Part shown: positions 11,231-22,636 of the stretch, piece after piece
How the letters are laid out: each line of letters opens with the position of its first letter
Position numbering within the stretch: position 1 is the first letter of the stretch
Source: Branchiostoma floridae
Taxonomy: Eukaryota; Chordata; Leptocardii; Amphioxiformes; Branchiostomatidae
DNA length: 64,000 nt
Assembly: GCF_000003815.2 (NCBI RefSeq)
Contig: NC_049980.1
Location: forward strand, 4,324,742 to 4,388,741
Reading direction: 5' to 3'
Translations under genes and position numbers: made by a program
The notes under the pieces: generated by a model
Seen by the model: only the letters and a program-made list of their open reading frames with translations
The model's database searches: none
What the model was told of the DNA's origin: nothing

Positions 11231-13925
11231 ATAGTTTATTCAGATCAAGATGATGTATGGACGAGAAAAAACACTTTTCCTTAATCACGGTCCTGTGCTA
11301 TGTGTATTTTGGCTGCTTTGTTCAGTCCATTAGCTAACATACATAAATTTGCCACTACAGTGTTTAACAGCGAAAATCAACAACATGGGCTTGCAAGCAA
11401 TGAGTGGCTGACAGAGAAAACAAATTAACCATATAATTATAAATGGTGTTTTCATAAAAGCACATTATTTAGAAGTCTGATGCAAAATTTGACCATAGGA
11501 AAGAGAATAAACACTATGAATTTGAAATTGTCAAGTTCAAAATGTTTTAAGATTGGTGGGGAAGGGGTTTGCTCATTTTGCATTTCAGCCCAGCAACTTT
11601 CTCCAAATCAGATGTGCGCACTTTGATTGGGGTGTGTACTTACAAAATGTAGATCAAGACAAATGTACAGTGTATGAAATTACTACCATTTACTGTGGCT
11701 TAACCACCTATATTAGTTATTACATATTGGTCTGGTATGACCCCGGCCCTTTGTTCCAAAGGTTATCATAAAGCGCACAGTCAACATATGTATGATTTGC
11801 ATAATCGGGAAGGTTACATGCTCTGATAACCTGTCCCAAAATCCCGGCGCTGTTTTTTTTAAGGGCAATGTCCTGTCTACAGCCCTCTTGATAGCACTCT
11901 GTCTTTCTGGTAAAGGTATCACTACGGAACAAATGGGATTCTTCCACAGTGTAATCCTGGGGTGATCAATACATCTTTAAGTTCATGGCCTCACCTAGAA
12001 ACTCAAATTTCAAGGCATGATCATAAAATATGAAAAATCCTTTTATGAAAGTCTACCGAAATTTAAATCATTGCCTCCCTTGCTCTCTCTTGTGATCAGT
12101 ACATACATCACAAACAGGCGACACCCACCAACATTACCTAATGTTGAGGTAATGGGAAAACAAAGCATTCCTCATAAAACATTTTGATAATTGTCTTTAG
12201 ATTTTATGGCATGAGGAGCACAATCTAAACCCTGTATTTTCTCACCTCCTGCCATTGATGTTTAAAACTACGTTGCTCGGATTATTTTGTATTAAGTAAT
12301 GACCAAAATGATTTGAAATTTGATGGATAGTAATAAAAAGGCTTTCTACTAGAATTGTACCATGAAATTGGAGGGTACCATCTTATTTCTGGGTGAGGCT
12401 GCAAACTTCCACAGGCGTAGGGCCTGCAAAAGAGTCTGACTGAATGGAAATTGGGTGTTGCCCTGTCCATGACACCAAGTAGCAGCTTGTAAACTCACAG
12501 CCATATCACAGTGCACTGTTCAAGGACAGGAGGGACTGTAGACTGTTGTGATTGCTATAATTAGGCGGGTTTCAACAAGAGGGGCCAAGGACGGGTCTCA
12601 TGTTGAGATGTCAGCTAGAAGTGAGATCACTGCCATTTAGGGAAGAAGTTCTAATGAATATACCTGGCCCTCATGGTCACCTCTTAAGGTTCACTAAGTT
12701 CTTAAGTACAACGTCAATGTCAACTGTGATGACTTGACTCAACTTGACTCCTTTCAACCCTACTCGCTCATGTAGCCTACTGAGTTTCCACTCATCTAAG
12801 GCCAGTTTTACTTAATCAGTTGGTTTTGGAATTGCCCGCTATGCTAGAGATTTAGGAGCACTTTGTGAGAAAGAATTTTTGGCATACAACATAAGATCAA
12901 GAAGAATGTCAGCAAAACCAGATTACAAACCTTGCTGCCTCTTTTCAAACTTGAACATTAATTCTATTGCTAATTTTTCTAATCCTTAAAAGCTGCAAAA
13001 ATGCTATATATACTGGTATACAAAACATCCTTTAATTTACAGGTGCATAGGAGAACCCACCATCAAAGTTTAGGGTACTCATCTCAAATTTGGGGTGTAC
13101 AAAGATGTGCGTACACCCAGCACCCAGACTTGTGCATTACACTGTCTGCCTGTTTCAATTGTTTATGTGATACAAAAGTGCACAAAACGAGTTCACACCG
13201 TAAAACCCTTTGATTGTCATCCATAGATCCCGTTTGTACAGACAGCGGTCACATTGTACTTACAGTTACAGACTAGAACAGTTTGAACGGTCAGGCTGTT
13301 TAAAAGAACAAGAGGGTGGGGGTGGTGCATGTTGAGCCATCCCATTGGATTAAGTGTTAAGATACGAACCTTTTATTTATGCCTTCAAATCCATAAAAGA
13401 TTATAACACTGTATGTGAAGATGTTTTCCTTTTATCGTAAGCACACTTGTTCGTTCTATTAAAAAAATGTCATTTAGCATACAACGATAGTTACTCAATT
13501 TCAAACTGCAAGTCCCAATATCTACTGAGAGGCCTTTTTGAGCGGCCAAAGGCCTGACCGCAGTACTCAGGACAAAGAAACCTAGATGTCTGACCATCGC
13601 TCACATTACAAAACTTTCCGACATAGAAATAACAGTAATAAACAAGCTTTCATCTCAAATTCTTTTGATATCAGGTGGGGGAATTTATCACCCACCTAAA
13701 CGCATGCTTTTGATACCCTACCAAATCATTTTTGGGCACGGACTCTTTGGGAGTTATACACTTGGACTAATACAGGAATGAGACCTACAGGAAACAGTTT
13801 ACAGCCAGAGAAAGTTGACATAACCTAAGGACTTTGCAGACCTTGAAGTTGTTTCCAGTCTGCCTAACGTCTATATTGACGCAAACTCGAAATCAAAGCG
13901 GGCGAACGTTTACGACAACAGCTTC
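11231..13925. other. Long non-coding stretch
   Basis: No splice-bounded coding segment, SINE head or terminal-repeat element was found. A fragment of the dispersed repeat that hosts the 5205 foldback element is visible at about 11530-11660 (tttaagattggtggggaagg). The remainder is AT-rich unique-looking DNA. Confidence 0.4.
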
Positions 13926-14025
13926 NNNNNNNNNNNNNNNNNNNNNNNNNNNNNNNNNNNNNNNNNNNNNNNNNNNNNNNNNNNNNNNNNNNNNNNNNNN
14001 NNNNNNNNNNNNNNNNNNNNNNNNN
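13926..14025. other. Assembly gap, 100 N
   Basis: Exactly 100 N. Confidence 0.99.
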
Positions 14026-14971
14026 GTCTAGTTTTGAAGACTTAAGGGATCATTAACCTGGCGCAAGTACAAAAATGTACATGTCTTCATTTACAGGCAT
14101 CGTTACACTTTGATTCTTTCAATCACTTTCAAAAGGGATATTTTCTGATTTTCAAAGGGGCAGTGTTGGAAATTTAACATTTCATTTTTTTCATTAACGA
14201 CTCATGAAAAGCAAAGTTACAATGTATATCTCAAGTGGCACTGATGATTGTTTGGTCCATGTATCCATCTACTAGTAAGAATGCAGTAGAGGTAAGCAGG
14301 TATTAGCCTTGCAGAGTATGTAGTCAGACCGTAACCAAGTTGTGAACCACATTAAGCCTCTAGCCACTGAAGTTGTACACGACAAAACCAGTTGGGCGAT
14401 GGGCTGAATAAAAGTTCTAAACGGGAACTATGCAGCTCCAGATGTCTTATGGTCTCATTGATGTATTACTCCAAGTGGGTACCCTAAAAGAGATCCGAGC
14501 CAAAAAATAAACGGCTGCATGGACGCATGTTTTTAGCGGTGAGAAAATCCCTTTTAGCCAGCAGAACTGATCTCAAAAGTTAGATTGGTGATAGCTCGTT
14601 TGTAACTGAAGAAATTAGCAGGTAAAGTTTTGCAGCCGCGCGCTAGGTCGGAGGTACACAGTTCTGAGTGGTGCAGTTGTACACTAGTAGGGAAAAAGTG
14701 CCTTTTGTGGGGATTGACTAATCGTAGTTTGTAATTGCTATGAAAACAGAACCTATGTATAGTTGGCGTTGGCAATTTTTCCCCACGATATATAGGGTAA
14801 ATGTGCTCAACATAGAATGAAAAATCTGCTGAAATTTCACGTAGCTTCATTATGAACGCACCCATGTAAACCACGAATCATAACATAGAAGTCTATGGGA
14901 AGAAAAAACTCATCATTGACAATGAGACTTATGTACTGAGGGACAATTTCTGTGTGAAAGCTGTCGGAGCT
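14026..14971. other. Non-coding stretch with repeat fragments
   Basis: A segment around 14450-14500 (gtctcattgatgtattactcc...gatccgagccaaaaaa) resembles 52000-52055, so both are fragments of a dispersed repeat. No gene recognised. A minus-strand 106-codon frame at 14554-14874 has no recognisable features. Confidence 0.4.
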
Positions 14972-15071
14972 NNNNNNNNNNNNNNNNNNNNNNNNNNNNN
15001 NNNNNNNNNNNNNNNNNNNNNNNNNNNNNNNNNNNNNNNNNNNNNNNNNNNNNNNNNNNNNNNNNNNNNNN
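14972..15071. other. Assembly gap, 100 N
   Basis: Exactly 100 N. Confidence 0.99.
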
Positions 15072-15180
15072 TATTAACTTAGAATCTTGGGTTGCCCTTT
15101 AAGCCGCATGCACATGCATTGATGTGGTCACTGCTGTTGTATTCTTGTTAATATTTGATTTCTACACGTACATTTGTATG

Positions 15181-15367
15181 TACTGTGAATTTCTTTAACT
15201 TTGCATGAATTCAATTTCACGGTAGTGAGAAAATGGAGTGTTTGCGGTTGAGACATGAGGGTAGGCGTGCACAAGACAGAGCAAACATATTTGCAGTGGT
15301 TTCAAGTTTGCAGCGGCCGCAAAATGTACAAACATTAAACCACTATGAAAGTTTGAACCTTTACGGT
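15181..15367. mobile_element. Degenerate 'tactgtaaatgca/ttcgcgg' MITE
   Basis: The segment starts tactgtgaatttctttaac and contains ttcacggtagtgagaaaa and cggccgcaaaatgtacaaac. These are decayed versions of the terminal and internal words of the better copies at 34482, 42563 and 60607. Confidence 0.5.
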
Positions 15368-15602
15368 AGTTTCAAGGGTAATCACACACACTAAATTTCT
15401 CAAATTACTCCATATGGCTGTGAGTATTCGTAATACCATGTGTATTTTCCCATTTTGGATTTAGATACTTGGAATTCTGTATATCCACAATTACTTGAAC
15501 ATCCTGCCAGAGATTTTTAACCATCATTCTGCAAAGGCCTGGTCTTGACCAATACAAGTTCAGTACCAAAAGGCTACTTTAGCAAGTATAAGGTTAACAA
15601 CA

Positions 15603-16077
15603 GGGGTGGGTATGGTCCGGTGTACCAGTACAAAACTGTTTTTTTTTCTTGTTGGACCGGTCCAGAAAACCCAGACCTGAAAAAAAAAAGTAGACCAGCT
15701 TTTGGACCAATAAAAAATGAACGGCCTGAGGTTATATTAATTGGTAGGTGTTCATGCATTTTTTGGCTTACTAGTCCAAGAAAGTAACAAGTGAACTTGT
15801 AAAGGAAGTAAAGAAGAGTTGATACTAGTCAGTTGACAGTTTTTACTGTCAAATTTGTTCTAAGTTAACAGAGGCAGTAAGTACTGTTTACATGAAGATA
15901 AACATTTTAAAACAACAGTGAAACACTATCCTTAGTAGCGAAATGGACCCTTTCTTGTATCACCCATTTACAAGTTTTCACAGATAATTAGGTCCAGGTT
16001 CAGGTCCGTACCTGGACCTGATCCTCTAGATCTGGACCATACCTGGACCTGAATTTTCTGCACTGGTACCCACCCTA
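15603..16077. mobile_element. hAT-like MITE of the 'ggtaccggtacag' family
   Basis: It begins gggtgggtatggtccgg and ends ctgcactggtacccacccta, so the ends are inverted. The interior carries the family phrases ttggaccggtccagaaaa and caggttcaggtccg-acctgg. Members at 22200 and 41821 have clean 8-bp target duplications; I could not find one here, which suggests an older or degraded copy. Confidence 0.75.
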
Positions 16078-16481
16078 GTTGAAAACTTTTGTGGGAGGTC
16101 CTGTTAATGTGGGGGACAGTTTTGGTAGTGGCTGATTGAATGTCACGGACAGGGCGACCTTTTGTCGTGACCCCATTTTTCACATTCCTATTATCATATA
16201 ATGATACCAACACATTTGGAACACCATGAAATATGGGGATAACTACATTCTGTACACTGACATGTCTGGGGTGCCTGGATGGAACCTCAAGTTTTGGGAC
16301 TGGTAGAAAAGTAAGGCAATGACGATTTGAATATATGGATGATATCCTCTGGGAACCCCCAAACTGATGCGAGCTAATGCTGTGGTAATGGGGAAAAAAA
16401 GTTGGGCCTCCCAAAAGTTGCCCTCATTATAAAAGTGGTCAGGAAGGTTGAACAAATGGCTCGACACATATAGAGTATTGG

Positions 16482-16701
16482 TAACATTAGTTCACCTTTA
16501 TCCGTCGGGTACCCTATTTCCATTGTGTTCACAAACGGGGTATATAGGGATATTAAATCGCTGGACGATGTTTTCAAATTGTAGTATTTTAATACTATTG
16601 CAGTTTGAAAACACCGTCCTTCATCTTGATATCCCCCCCAAAAATTGTTTTAAAAAAGAATGGATATAGGTTACCCTGCGGTTAAAGGTGAACTAGCGTT
16701 A
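16482..16701. mobile_element. Palindromic MITE, 'gctagttcacctttatcc' ends
   Basis: The left end taacattagttcacctttat and the right end ggtgaactagcgtta are inverted copies. Interior words around tttcaaattgtagtattt and caatagtattaaaata-like text also fold back on each other. A second member is at 63701-63938. Confidence 0.8.
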
Positions 16702-17187
16702 TACCGAACAATAGACTCTTCACTTTTGTTCTTTTCAAAAGAACTTCTTTTCATCTTCTTCTTTGACTTCAAAATTGACATTCTACAACATTCTATGACA
16801 TTGAAGGAAGACATACCCAACTACATACCTCATAGCGTAATATATAAACATATTTTCTGTCCAGATTGTGTGATAAAAACAACATAAATCATGTTAAACA
16901 TGGCTCCAGGAGTATTTTTGGATCAATAAATCAATCGTCCTGCCCTTTATTTAGCCTGGGTGGCCATATGTTGCATTTATCCACTCCGCCAAGAGGGCAA
17001 GTAGTAGGTCAACAGTTGATACACTGGAAGATACTCCAGTTCCTGTGTGAAAATTGTCAAACTATTTACAGGTTGTTACATGTAGAATTGTCTTTCATAT
17101 GGAACAGTGACTGGATTGTGCATGAACGCCCCCTAGCACCCCATTGTTAAACAACAGTTGTCAAATGGGGATGCTCAAGTATACAAT

Positions 17188-17473
17188 GTAGGAGAATTCT
17201 TTTAAACAACCCGAAGGTACTTACAAGTTACATTGCTTACATTTCAATGTCTCTCAGACACCTTCGTCAGAGCTTCTAACTGGAGTTCTGCTTCTAAACG
17301 CTATATGTAGCCGATGTAGGTGACGCTTTTGCGGTGAGAAAACAATCCCAAACGTGGCTACATATAGCGGCGAGAAGCAGAACTCCAGTTAGAAGTTCTG
17401 ACAAAGGTATCTGAGAGACATCAAAATGTAAGCAATGAAGTACTTACTGGTTGTGTAAAAAGAATTCTCCTAT
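17188..17473. mobile_element. Inverted-repeat element with hammerhead-like arms
   Basis: Arms of about 110 bp (17188-17303 and 17373-17473) are reverse complements: gtaggagaattctttt matches aagaattctcctata, and agcttctaactggagttctg matches its inverse. Each arm contains a stem of the form GGTGTCT-gag-AGACATT. The loop holds ctatatgtagcc and its inverse ggctacatatag, so the fold continues inward. A related single arm is at 40256-40432. Confidence 0.75.
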
Positions 17474-17670
17474 ACCCTACATGTGTATATTCTATATTCT
17501 ATGGGACTAGGTGAGGTAAGTATATTCTACCAACCTGATGAACTATGAACTATTTTTGCTGTGGGGATGATCAACTTTTAGATGTTGAATGGTGACCGCT
17601 GAAGTTAAGTTACCTTAAAAGTATAAAGAATTGCAGAATTAGATTTTGATAATATCTTCTTTGTTTCTAG

Positions 17671-17801
17671 CTCCACAGAAGTGCGAGCTGAACTGCCGAG
17701 CGAAGGGCTACCGTTTCTACGCTCGTCTTTCGTTGTCGGTGACGGATGGAACGCCGTGCAGCCCCGGGTCGCCTGACGTGTGCATCGGCGGACAGTGCAA
17801 G
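17671..17801 (+). CDS. ADAMTS-type metalloprotease, cysteine-rich region exon (partial gene)
   Basis: The exon is preceded by a pyrimidine tract ending in tgtttctag and followed by caag|gtaattc, so both splice sites look good. The 131 bp give two bases of a split codon plus 43 codons (phase 1 in, phase 0 out). The peptide runs PQKCELNC, then GYRFYAR, DGTPC and PDVCIGGQCK. The CxxxC pair, the G-Y-x-F-Y core, DGTxC and the VC-x-x-G-x-C ending are the signature of the cysteine-rich region between the thrombospondin type 1 repeat and the spacer of ADAMTS proteases. From memory it is closest to the ADAMTS7/12-like group; ADAMTSL or papilin are alternatives. Family members are secreted extracellular-matrix zinc proteases; this exon lies outside the catalytic domain. 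I could not find the flanking exons, so introns must be long, or this is an isolated fragment. Local GC is much higher than in the flanks and the frame is intact. Confidence 0.85.
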
Positions 17802-17819
17802 GTAATTCAACCACCATCT

Positions 17820-18000
17820 ATAGTATAGGTAGTGGCAGTAGTAGTAGAAGTAGCAACAGCAACGGCTCTGGTAGTAGTTGAGTAGTAGTGGTAGGAGTAG
17901 TAATTATTAGTAATAGTAGCAGTAGCAGTTACATTCACTACTACAGTTACTACTGCTACTATTACTACTTCTATAAAAGTGGTAGAAGTAGTTGTACTGT
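17820..18000. repeat. (AGT)n/(ACT)n trinucleotide tract
   Basis: An imperfect agt-rich run (17820-17930) is followed by its complement-type act-rich run (17935-17975), then a short agt return. The two halves can fold on each other. It starts within 20 bp of the donor of the ADAMTS-type exon. Confidence 0.85.
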
Positions 18001-18915
18001 AGTGTTGGAGATAGAGGTTTAAATCATTGTTGGTGTTTTAAGGCTCAGTTTTGGTTATGTTCTGCACTTTGTGGTACATGCATATGGTGATACCATGGTG
18101 CTTTATGCTGGTACCTTGTAGTTCCAGCACAGGGGACTCAGGTACATGTACCATGGTGGTATAATAGGTTGTGATGTCACATATATTTCCTCTCTAAGTG
18201 GTCCCCACACACACTACAGCAGTACCACAATACTTAGTGCTATATGCTAAGTTCCTTCAATAGTATATGACGATGTTGTTTCTCAGGTAAAGAGGCCTTG
18301 GGGGAGAAACAGTACCTACTTCTACTTTGTGAGTTTCTTGGTACCAATTTTGTGTTTTGTTGGCTTCAAGGCAAAAAGGGTGGTAGATCTTAGAAACTTG
18401 TTCACATTTCAGGTGACGGTGGTGAAAACGGTGAATAAAGTACACAGTGTCACCTGTAATTCTTTCCCCCTCTCACTTGTGCACCCCCCCCCACCACCAC
18501 CAAATCTTAAAATGTCACTGACAGTAGAACGTAGATTCTGTGTTGACAACTCTTAAGCGGTAAAGGTTTTTTTCCTCTCAATTGGTGACTTAAGAATTCT
18601 GTGTCTTAAACTCTTTCTGTAAGAAGTTAAGGTTTGTTTTTCTTTCAGTTGGTGACTTTAGAATTTATCAAATTTCTTAAAGTTTGTGGATTACAGATTT
18701 ATTCTGTTTTGTTTCTCTCAATAGTTTGGAAATTCCAGACCATACATGTATTGCATGTCCATGTCTCAAATATTCCTCAGACCCTATTTTGTCTTCCCTT
18801 TGCCTCTAATGGAATGTCTTGTTTGGGTTTCTTTTGTATATAGTTCTATATTGTATTTTTACAAAACGGCCGGTGATCCATCCTTCTCACTGCATTTTAG
18901 CAATGTTTAGACATT
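18001..18915. other. Presumed intron or intergenic DNA
   Basis: No coding segment or complete repeat recognised. A related pair of phrases, gtaaaggttttttt...cagttggtgacttaagaatt and aagttaaggtttgtttttc...cagttggtgactttagaattt, at about 18557-18670 shows a short local duplication. Confidence 0.4.
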
Positions 18916-18917
18916 AG

Positions 18918-19021
18918 CCAATCAGGCAACCCCTCTGGTTTTTAGAGGTAAAGTGTCTAACCAATCATGTAGAGTCTTGATCATATCTGGCAATATGATT
19001 GGCTGCTGTCGCCTGGCCAAT
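18918..19021. promoter_or_regulatory. Cluster of four CCAAT motifs
   Basis: CCAAT occurs at 18918-18922 and 18961-18965, its complement ATTGG at 18998-19002, and CCAAT again at 19017-19021; three have the NF-Y-preferred form (CCAATCA or GATTGGCT). Four motifs in 104 bp with spacings of roughly 20-45 bp resemble NF-Y-bound promoters or enhancers. No start site or adjoining coding exon was identified, so function is inferred. Confidence 0.35.
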
Positions 19022-20215
19022 GCTAATGCAGCAAAAGTGCCAGCACCATTGCTTGGAACATGCACTACATACATACATGTACAGGAGTTGGGCTTGGCAT
19101 GAAAGGATGATAATTACGGTGATATCTAACCTTAAAGTTTATCACTCTCCCATGAATGTCTTCCAGAATTTGAAGTAACCTGCACCAGTACATTTAGTAG
19201 TCGTATTCCATCCATAAAGAACATTGAAAGCAAATGTTGCGGCGATTCTTAAGCATCAAATAAGTGAAAACATCTGACATTTATCGTTCGTACTGACCTT
19301 AGTTTGTATCTAATAGCTTTTGTAGCAGGAAGACTGTAATGGTGAGAACAGTGGGAAACGTTGGCCTTTGGGTTGTTGAGTCTACGGTCACGTAGTTTTG
19401 ATTAACAGTAAAATCCGTAGTGAGAGAGGATTTAAGATGGAATGTCATGAAAATGTTGTATGGAATAAGAGATGGCGGGGAGCCAGGGCTTCCATTTGCA
19501 AGGGTTGTTTTAAGGTCTCAAATATGTTTCAAGTTGTTCCAGTCAGAAAACCCCAATATTAGATACATTTTTTTGCCTTTGATTTGATAGAGGAATTTAT
19601 TAGAGACTTGTATAATTTTATCATATGTAATACAATCATCGCAAAATCACCCTTTGAAGCAGTATTTTACTGGTATGTTCGAAGTTATTACTTCAAGAGG
19701 TGCAGTTCTGAGCATACTCTCTAGGGGTCTCTGCTGCATGTGGCTAGCTGTTGGTGACCAGTCAAGTCAGCCCGACTGATGTAACTGACAGACTTTCAGT
19801 GTTTCAGTCTTTCTACTTTTCAAGTTCAGGATTAGATAAGTTTTGAAAAAATTCACTTTCTCTATAGGGCATGAAAAGTGTGTTGCATTTCAGATCTGTA
19901 TACTTCTATCTACTGCAACAAAATCCTAAGGTAAAATTAATTTTTTTTACTACAAAGCATACGACAAAGTTTTAACTGCAAGACTGAGGTGTCAGGACTC
20001 TTCCTGCTTGCTAAGTCTATACTTTGTGTCAATTCATTTGTCTGCTCATTCATTCATACCTTCATCCATTCCTTTCTTCATTCATTCACTCATTCTCTGA
20101 AAGGTTTTTATACTCAAGGTCACTACATGATAAGGTGTAACTTGTGGTTAGAAATTAACAATTCAGACTAAAGCAGCATCTCTTTTTCCTCTTTTCTTTT
20201 TTTGTCTTCTCGTCA
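19022..20215. other. Presumed intron or intergenic DNA
   Basis: No gene or complete transposon recognised. A short (ATTC)n-like tract lies at about 20033-20095. Confidence 0.4.
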
Positions 20216-20224
20216 GAAATGCCT

Positions 20225-20498
20225 GCCCACCTGTATCTGTATCTATATAGCCGGTATAACTGCCGTTCGGCATAACACACCAGCTTCACAGGCATGCGGC
20301 GCGGCAGCAGCTGGTTATATTACACCAAAGGACCCGTCACACCTAACTTTTGCACATCTATCTGCAAGCGTTCTTTAAAACTATCCAGAGAAGATGCCCC
20401 TACTTTACTTGGTGATAACATATTCCACTCTACAATAGTTCTGGGACAGTACAAATATTTGAACACATCAATCCTAGGTCGGGAACTCTGGTATTTGA
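20225..20498 (-). mobile_element. CR1/L2-like LINE, ORF2 C-terminus and 3' tail
   Basis: On the minus strand a frame ending at 20320-20322 reads RPRIDVFKYLYCPRTIVEWN, then SLDSFKERLQ, and stops after GVTGPLV. The pattern F-x-x-R-T-I-x-x-W-N followed by S-L-D-x-F-K is the classic end of the reverse transcriptase ORF in CR1/L2/Rex-type non-LTR retrotransposons. It is followed by a 3' tail (ctgccgcgccgcatgcctgtg...agttataccggctatatagatacagatacag) that recurs in fragments at 41.0-41.8 kb. The element is 5'-truncated, with only about 60 codons left. Confidence 0.85.
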
Positions 20499-20779
20499 AG
20501 GCATGACTGTTTCTTGTTCTTTTTGAGCTGGAATTAGATACTTTTCAGTTGGTACCACCACTTGAGCTGACACTTCCCCACAATATTTGCCCAACCTGTC
20601 CTATCCCCTTGCCAACACCAGCCACTTGGCCGCAGCATTAACACACTGCCTACAGGCACCAGCATTAGTGGTGGACTGGTGGGAACAACATGCTAGCAAC
20701 TGTCAAAGATTGGAAACGACAGGACTGAAAGAAAAGTTTGTGTGGTCGCTGGTACTACATGTTTCATCAACATGTTTGG

Positions 20780-21070
20780 CCCAGGTCACAAGAGGTCCCG
20801 GGTTCAAATCCTGTCGTGTCACTGATCTTCTGTCCTTAAGAAATACACTTTACACGACTTTTCTCACTTCATTCAGGTGTAAATGTGAGTACCCACATGT
20901 ACATGTAGCTTTCGCCAATAACATCCCTCAGATCGTTCGTTAAATGGAGGTTCTGTGTAACTGTTTGGGGAGGGCCATGCCTCGAGCATGTTAAAGAACC
21001 CGTTTGCCATGTTGTCAGTCATTGTACATTTTTTTGGGCCAATAGAGCTTCTTTGTATCCTGAACAATTA
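20780..21070 (+). mobile_element. tRNA-derived SINE
   Basis: A perfect RNA polymerase III B box, GGTTCAAATCC (20811-20821), is followed by the conserved body cactttacacgacttttctcacttcattcaggtg. The degenerate copy at 3976 shares this body. It cannot be a functional tRNA gene because the anticodon arm and 3' acceptor do not fit. Confidence 0.7.
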
Positions 21071-21659
21071 CTACAAAGCTATGGTGGGAATGGTCTGTTA
21101 ATAGCTGTCCAAAGATTTTGAAGAAGGGATAGTTGTTTTCAGGAAATAGCTTGCCCATATTGGTGGTGTTACATATCCTGAATGAACTCAGAAGTGCATA
21201 TCATTCTGTGATAGCAATGATCTGCTTGTAATTGTCTTGCCTGATATAATCACGCTTCTTGGCCCATCCTACATTGCCGCCCCCATCAGCTTGATGGAGG
21301 GGAGGAGGCTACAAGGTCCGGATAGGGAGTTTGCATTACACGGACTAGTAACTGTCTTGTCTAGGATTGAAAAAAAGCAACTTAGGACAGTTTTGTTCAG
21401 GAATACAGCTTTGCCTGTATTGATTGTATATTTACATGTATTACGTATCCTGGACATAATGCAAACCTGTAGTCTGAAAACCTGGTAGTAATTGTCATGT
21501 CAAAGATTGGATAGGACAGCACAGTTCTGTTGAAGGAAAGAGCCCTTGTCGTTTTCATGACAACAAGTAACCTCCGTTAACATTAATCCACCGGGTTACA
21601 TAAATCTGCTCACTGAGTGGAGGTGAGGTTTGAGAGATGTCTAGTATAACACTCCTCAG

Positions 21660-22025
21660 GTATGCATAAGTTTAAATAATGGAGGGGTGCATATCTCAAA
21701 CTGCCCCTTCTATGATCAAGAGAGAAAAGAGCTCTTAAAAGAAGCCACCAAATTCTATCCTAATATCACCACGTTTACAGACAAAAAGAAAACTACTCTC
21801 CTTTTAACGTCGCAAAACCCACACATTACAGAAAAAATGGGATCTTTCGTCTTCCACTGTCTCAGAAAAAGAAGTCAGACCCAATAAGTTACATCTTTAA
21901 CTAGTTTAAGTTAGACTAGAGTAGTCGCTTAGTATACTGTTTACCATTATTTGTACGTCATTGTTTATCACTTGCAATTAGTCCTCGGGCAAGAATTTGC
22001 AATAAAACTTTATTATTTATTATTT
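21660..22025 (+). mobile_element. Non-LTR retrotransposon ORF2 C-terminal remnant with 3' UTR
   Basis: The frame 21687-21887 begins HISNCPFYDQERKELLKEA and ends in RKRSQTQ. The H-x4-C-P-x-Y-x3-R pattern is the zinc-binding-like motif near the end of LINE reverse transcriptase ORFs. A non-coding tail follows and ends in aataaaactttattatttattatt, consistent with a LINE 3' end carrying a short repeat tail. The 5' part is missing. Confidence 0.75.
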
Positions 22026-22199
22026 GCATTATACTGGGGATATTGGGTTGGAGATCTGTTTGGACGTATCTTTGGATAAAAGTATACCATTCACAGACTT
22101 AAAGGCCAACAGTACGTGTAATTCAGATATTCGTCACTAGGACTTACTGGTCTTGAGTTTTGAGCGCTTTAGTCATATGCTGGAAGTAATGGACATGCG

Positions 22200-22636
22200 T
22201 ATACGGGCTGGGTATCGGTACAGGGTACTGGTACAAAACCGGTTTTTCTTATTGGACTGGTCCAGAAAAACCGGACCCGAAAAATTTAGGTGGACCGGAT
22301 GTTGGACCAATTAGAAAATTAACAGATTATTTTATCAGGCATTCACACGTTTTGGCGCTTGCAGGTGGAAGAAAATAACAAGAGTGAAGTAGAGTAGTGT
22401 TTATAGTAATTTCTACCAAGTTTTACAGCCAATCGTTAGCGTTGTAGGATTTTAAAACGCCAGTGTACATGTAAGTCTAATAGTAATACTCCACCAAACA
22501 GATTTCCTTGTAGTGAAATGGACCATTTGTATGAGTCATACTGAATCAGGTCCAGGTTCAGGTCCGGACCTGGACCTAATCCTCTGGACCTGAACCGGAT
22601 CTGGACCTGAATTTTCTGTACTGGTACCCACCCCTA
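22200..22636. mobile_element. hAT-like MITE of the 'ggtaccggtacag' family
   Basis: The inverted ends gggctgggtatcggtacag and ctgtactggtacccacccct are flanked by the direct 8-bp duplication gacatgcg (22192-22199 and 22637-22644). The left end has three extra bases relative to the 41821 copy. There is no coding capacity. The 8-bp duplication points to a hAT-type transposase acting in trans. Confidence 0.9.

Noticed and set aside
20225-22025. Intact LINE between the two ORF2 ends
   Set aside because: The two C-terminal remnants are on opposite strands and from different families; neither has a reverse transcriptase core or endonuclease.
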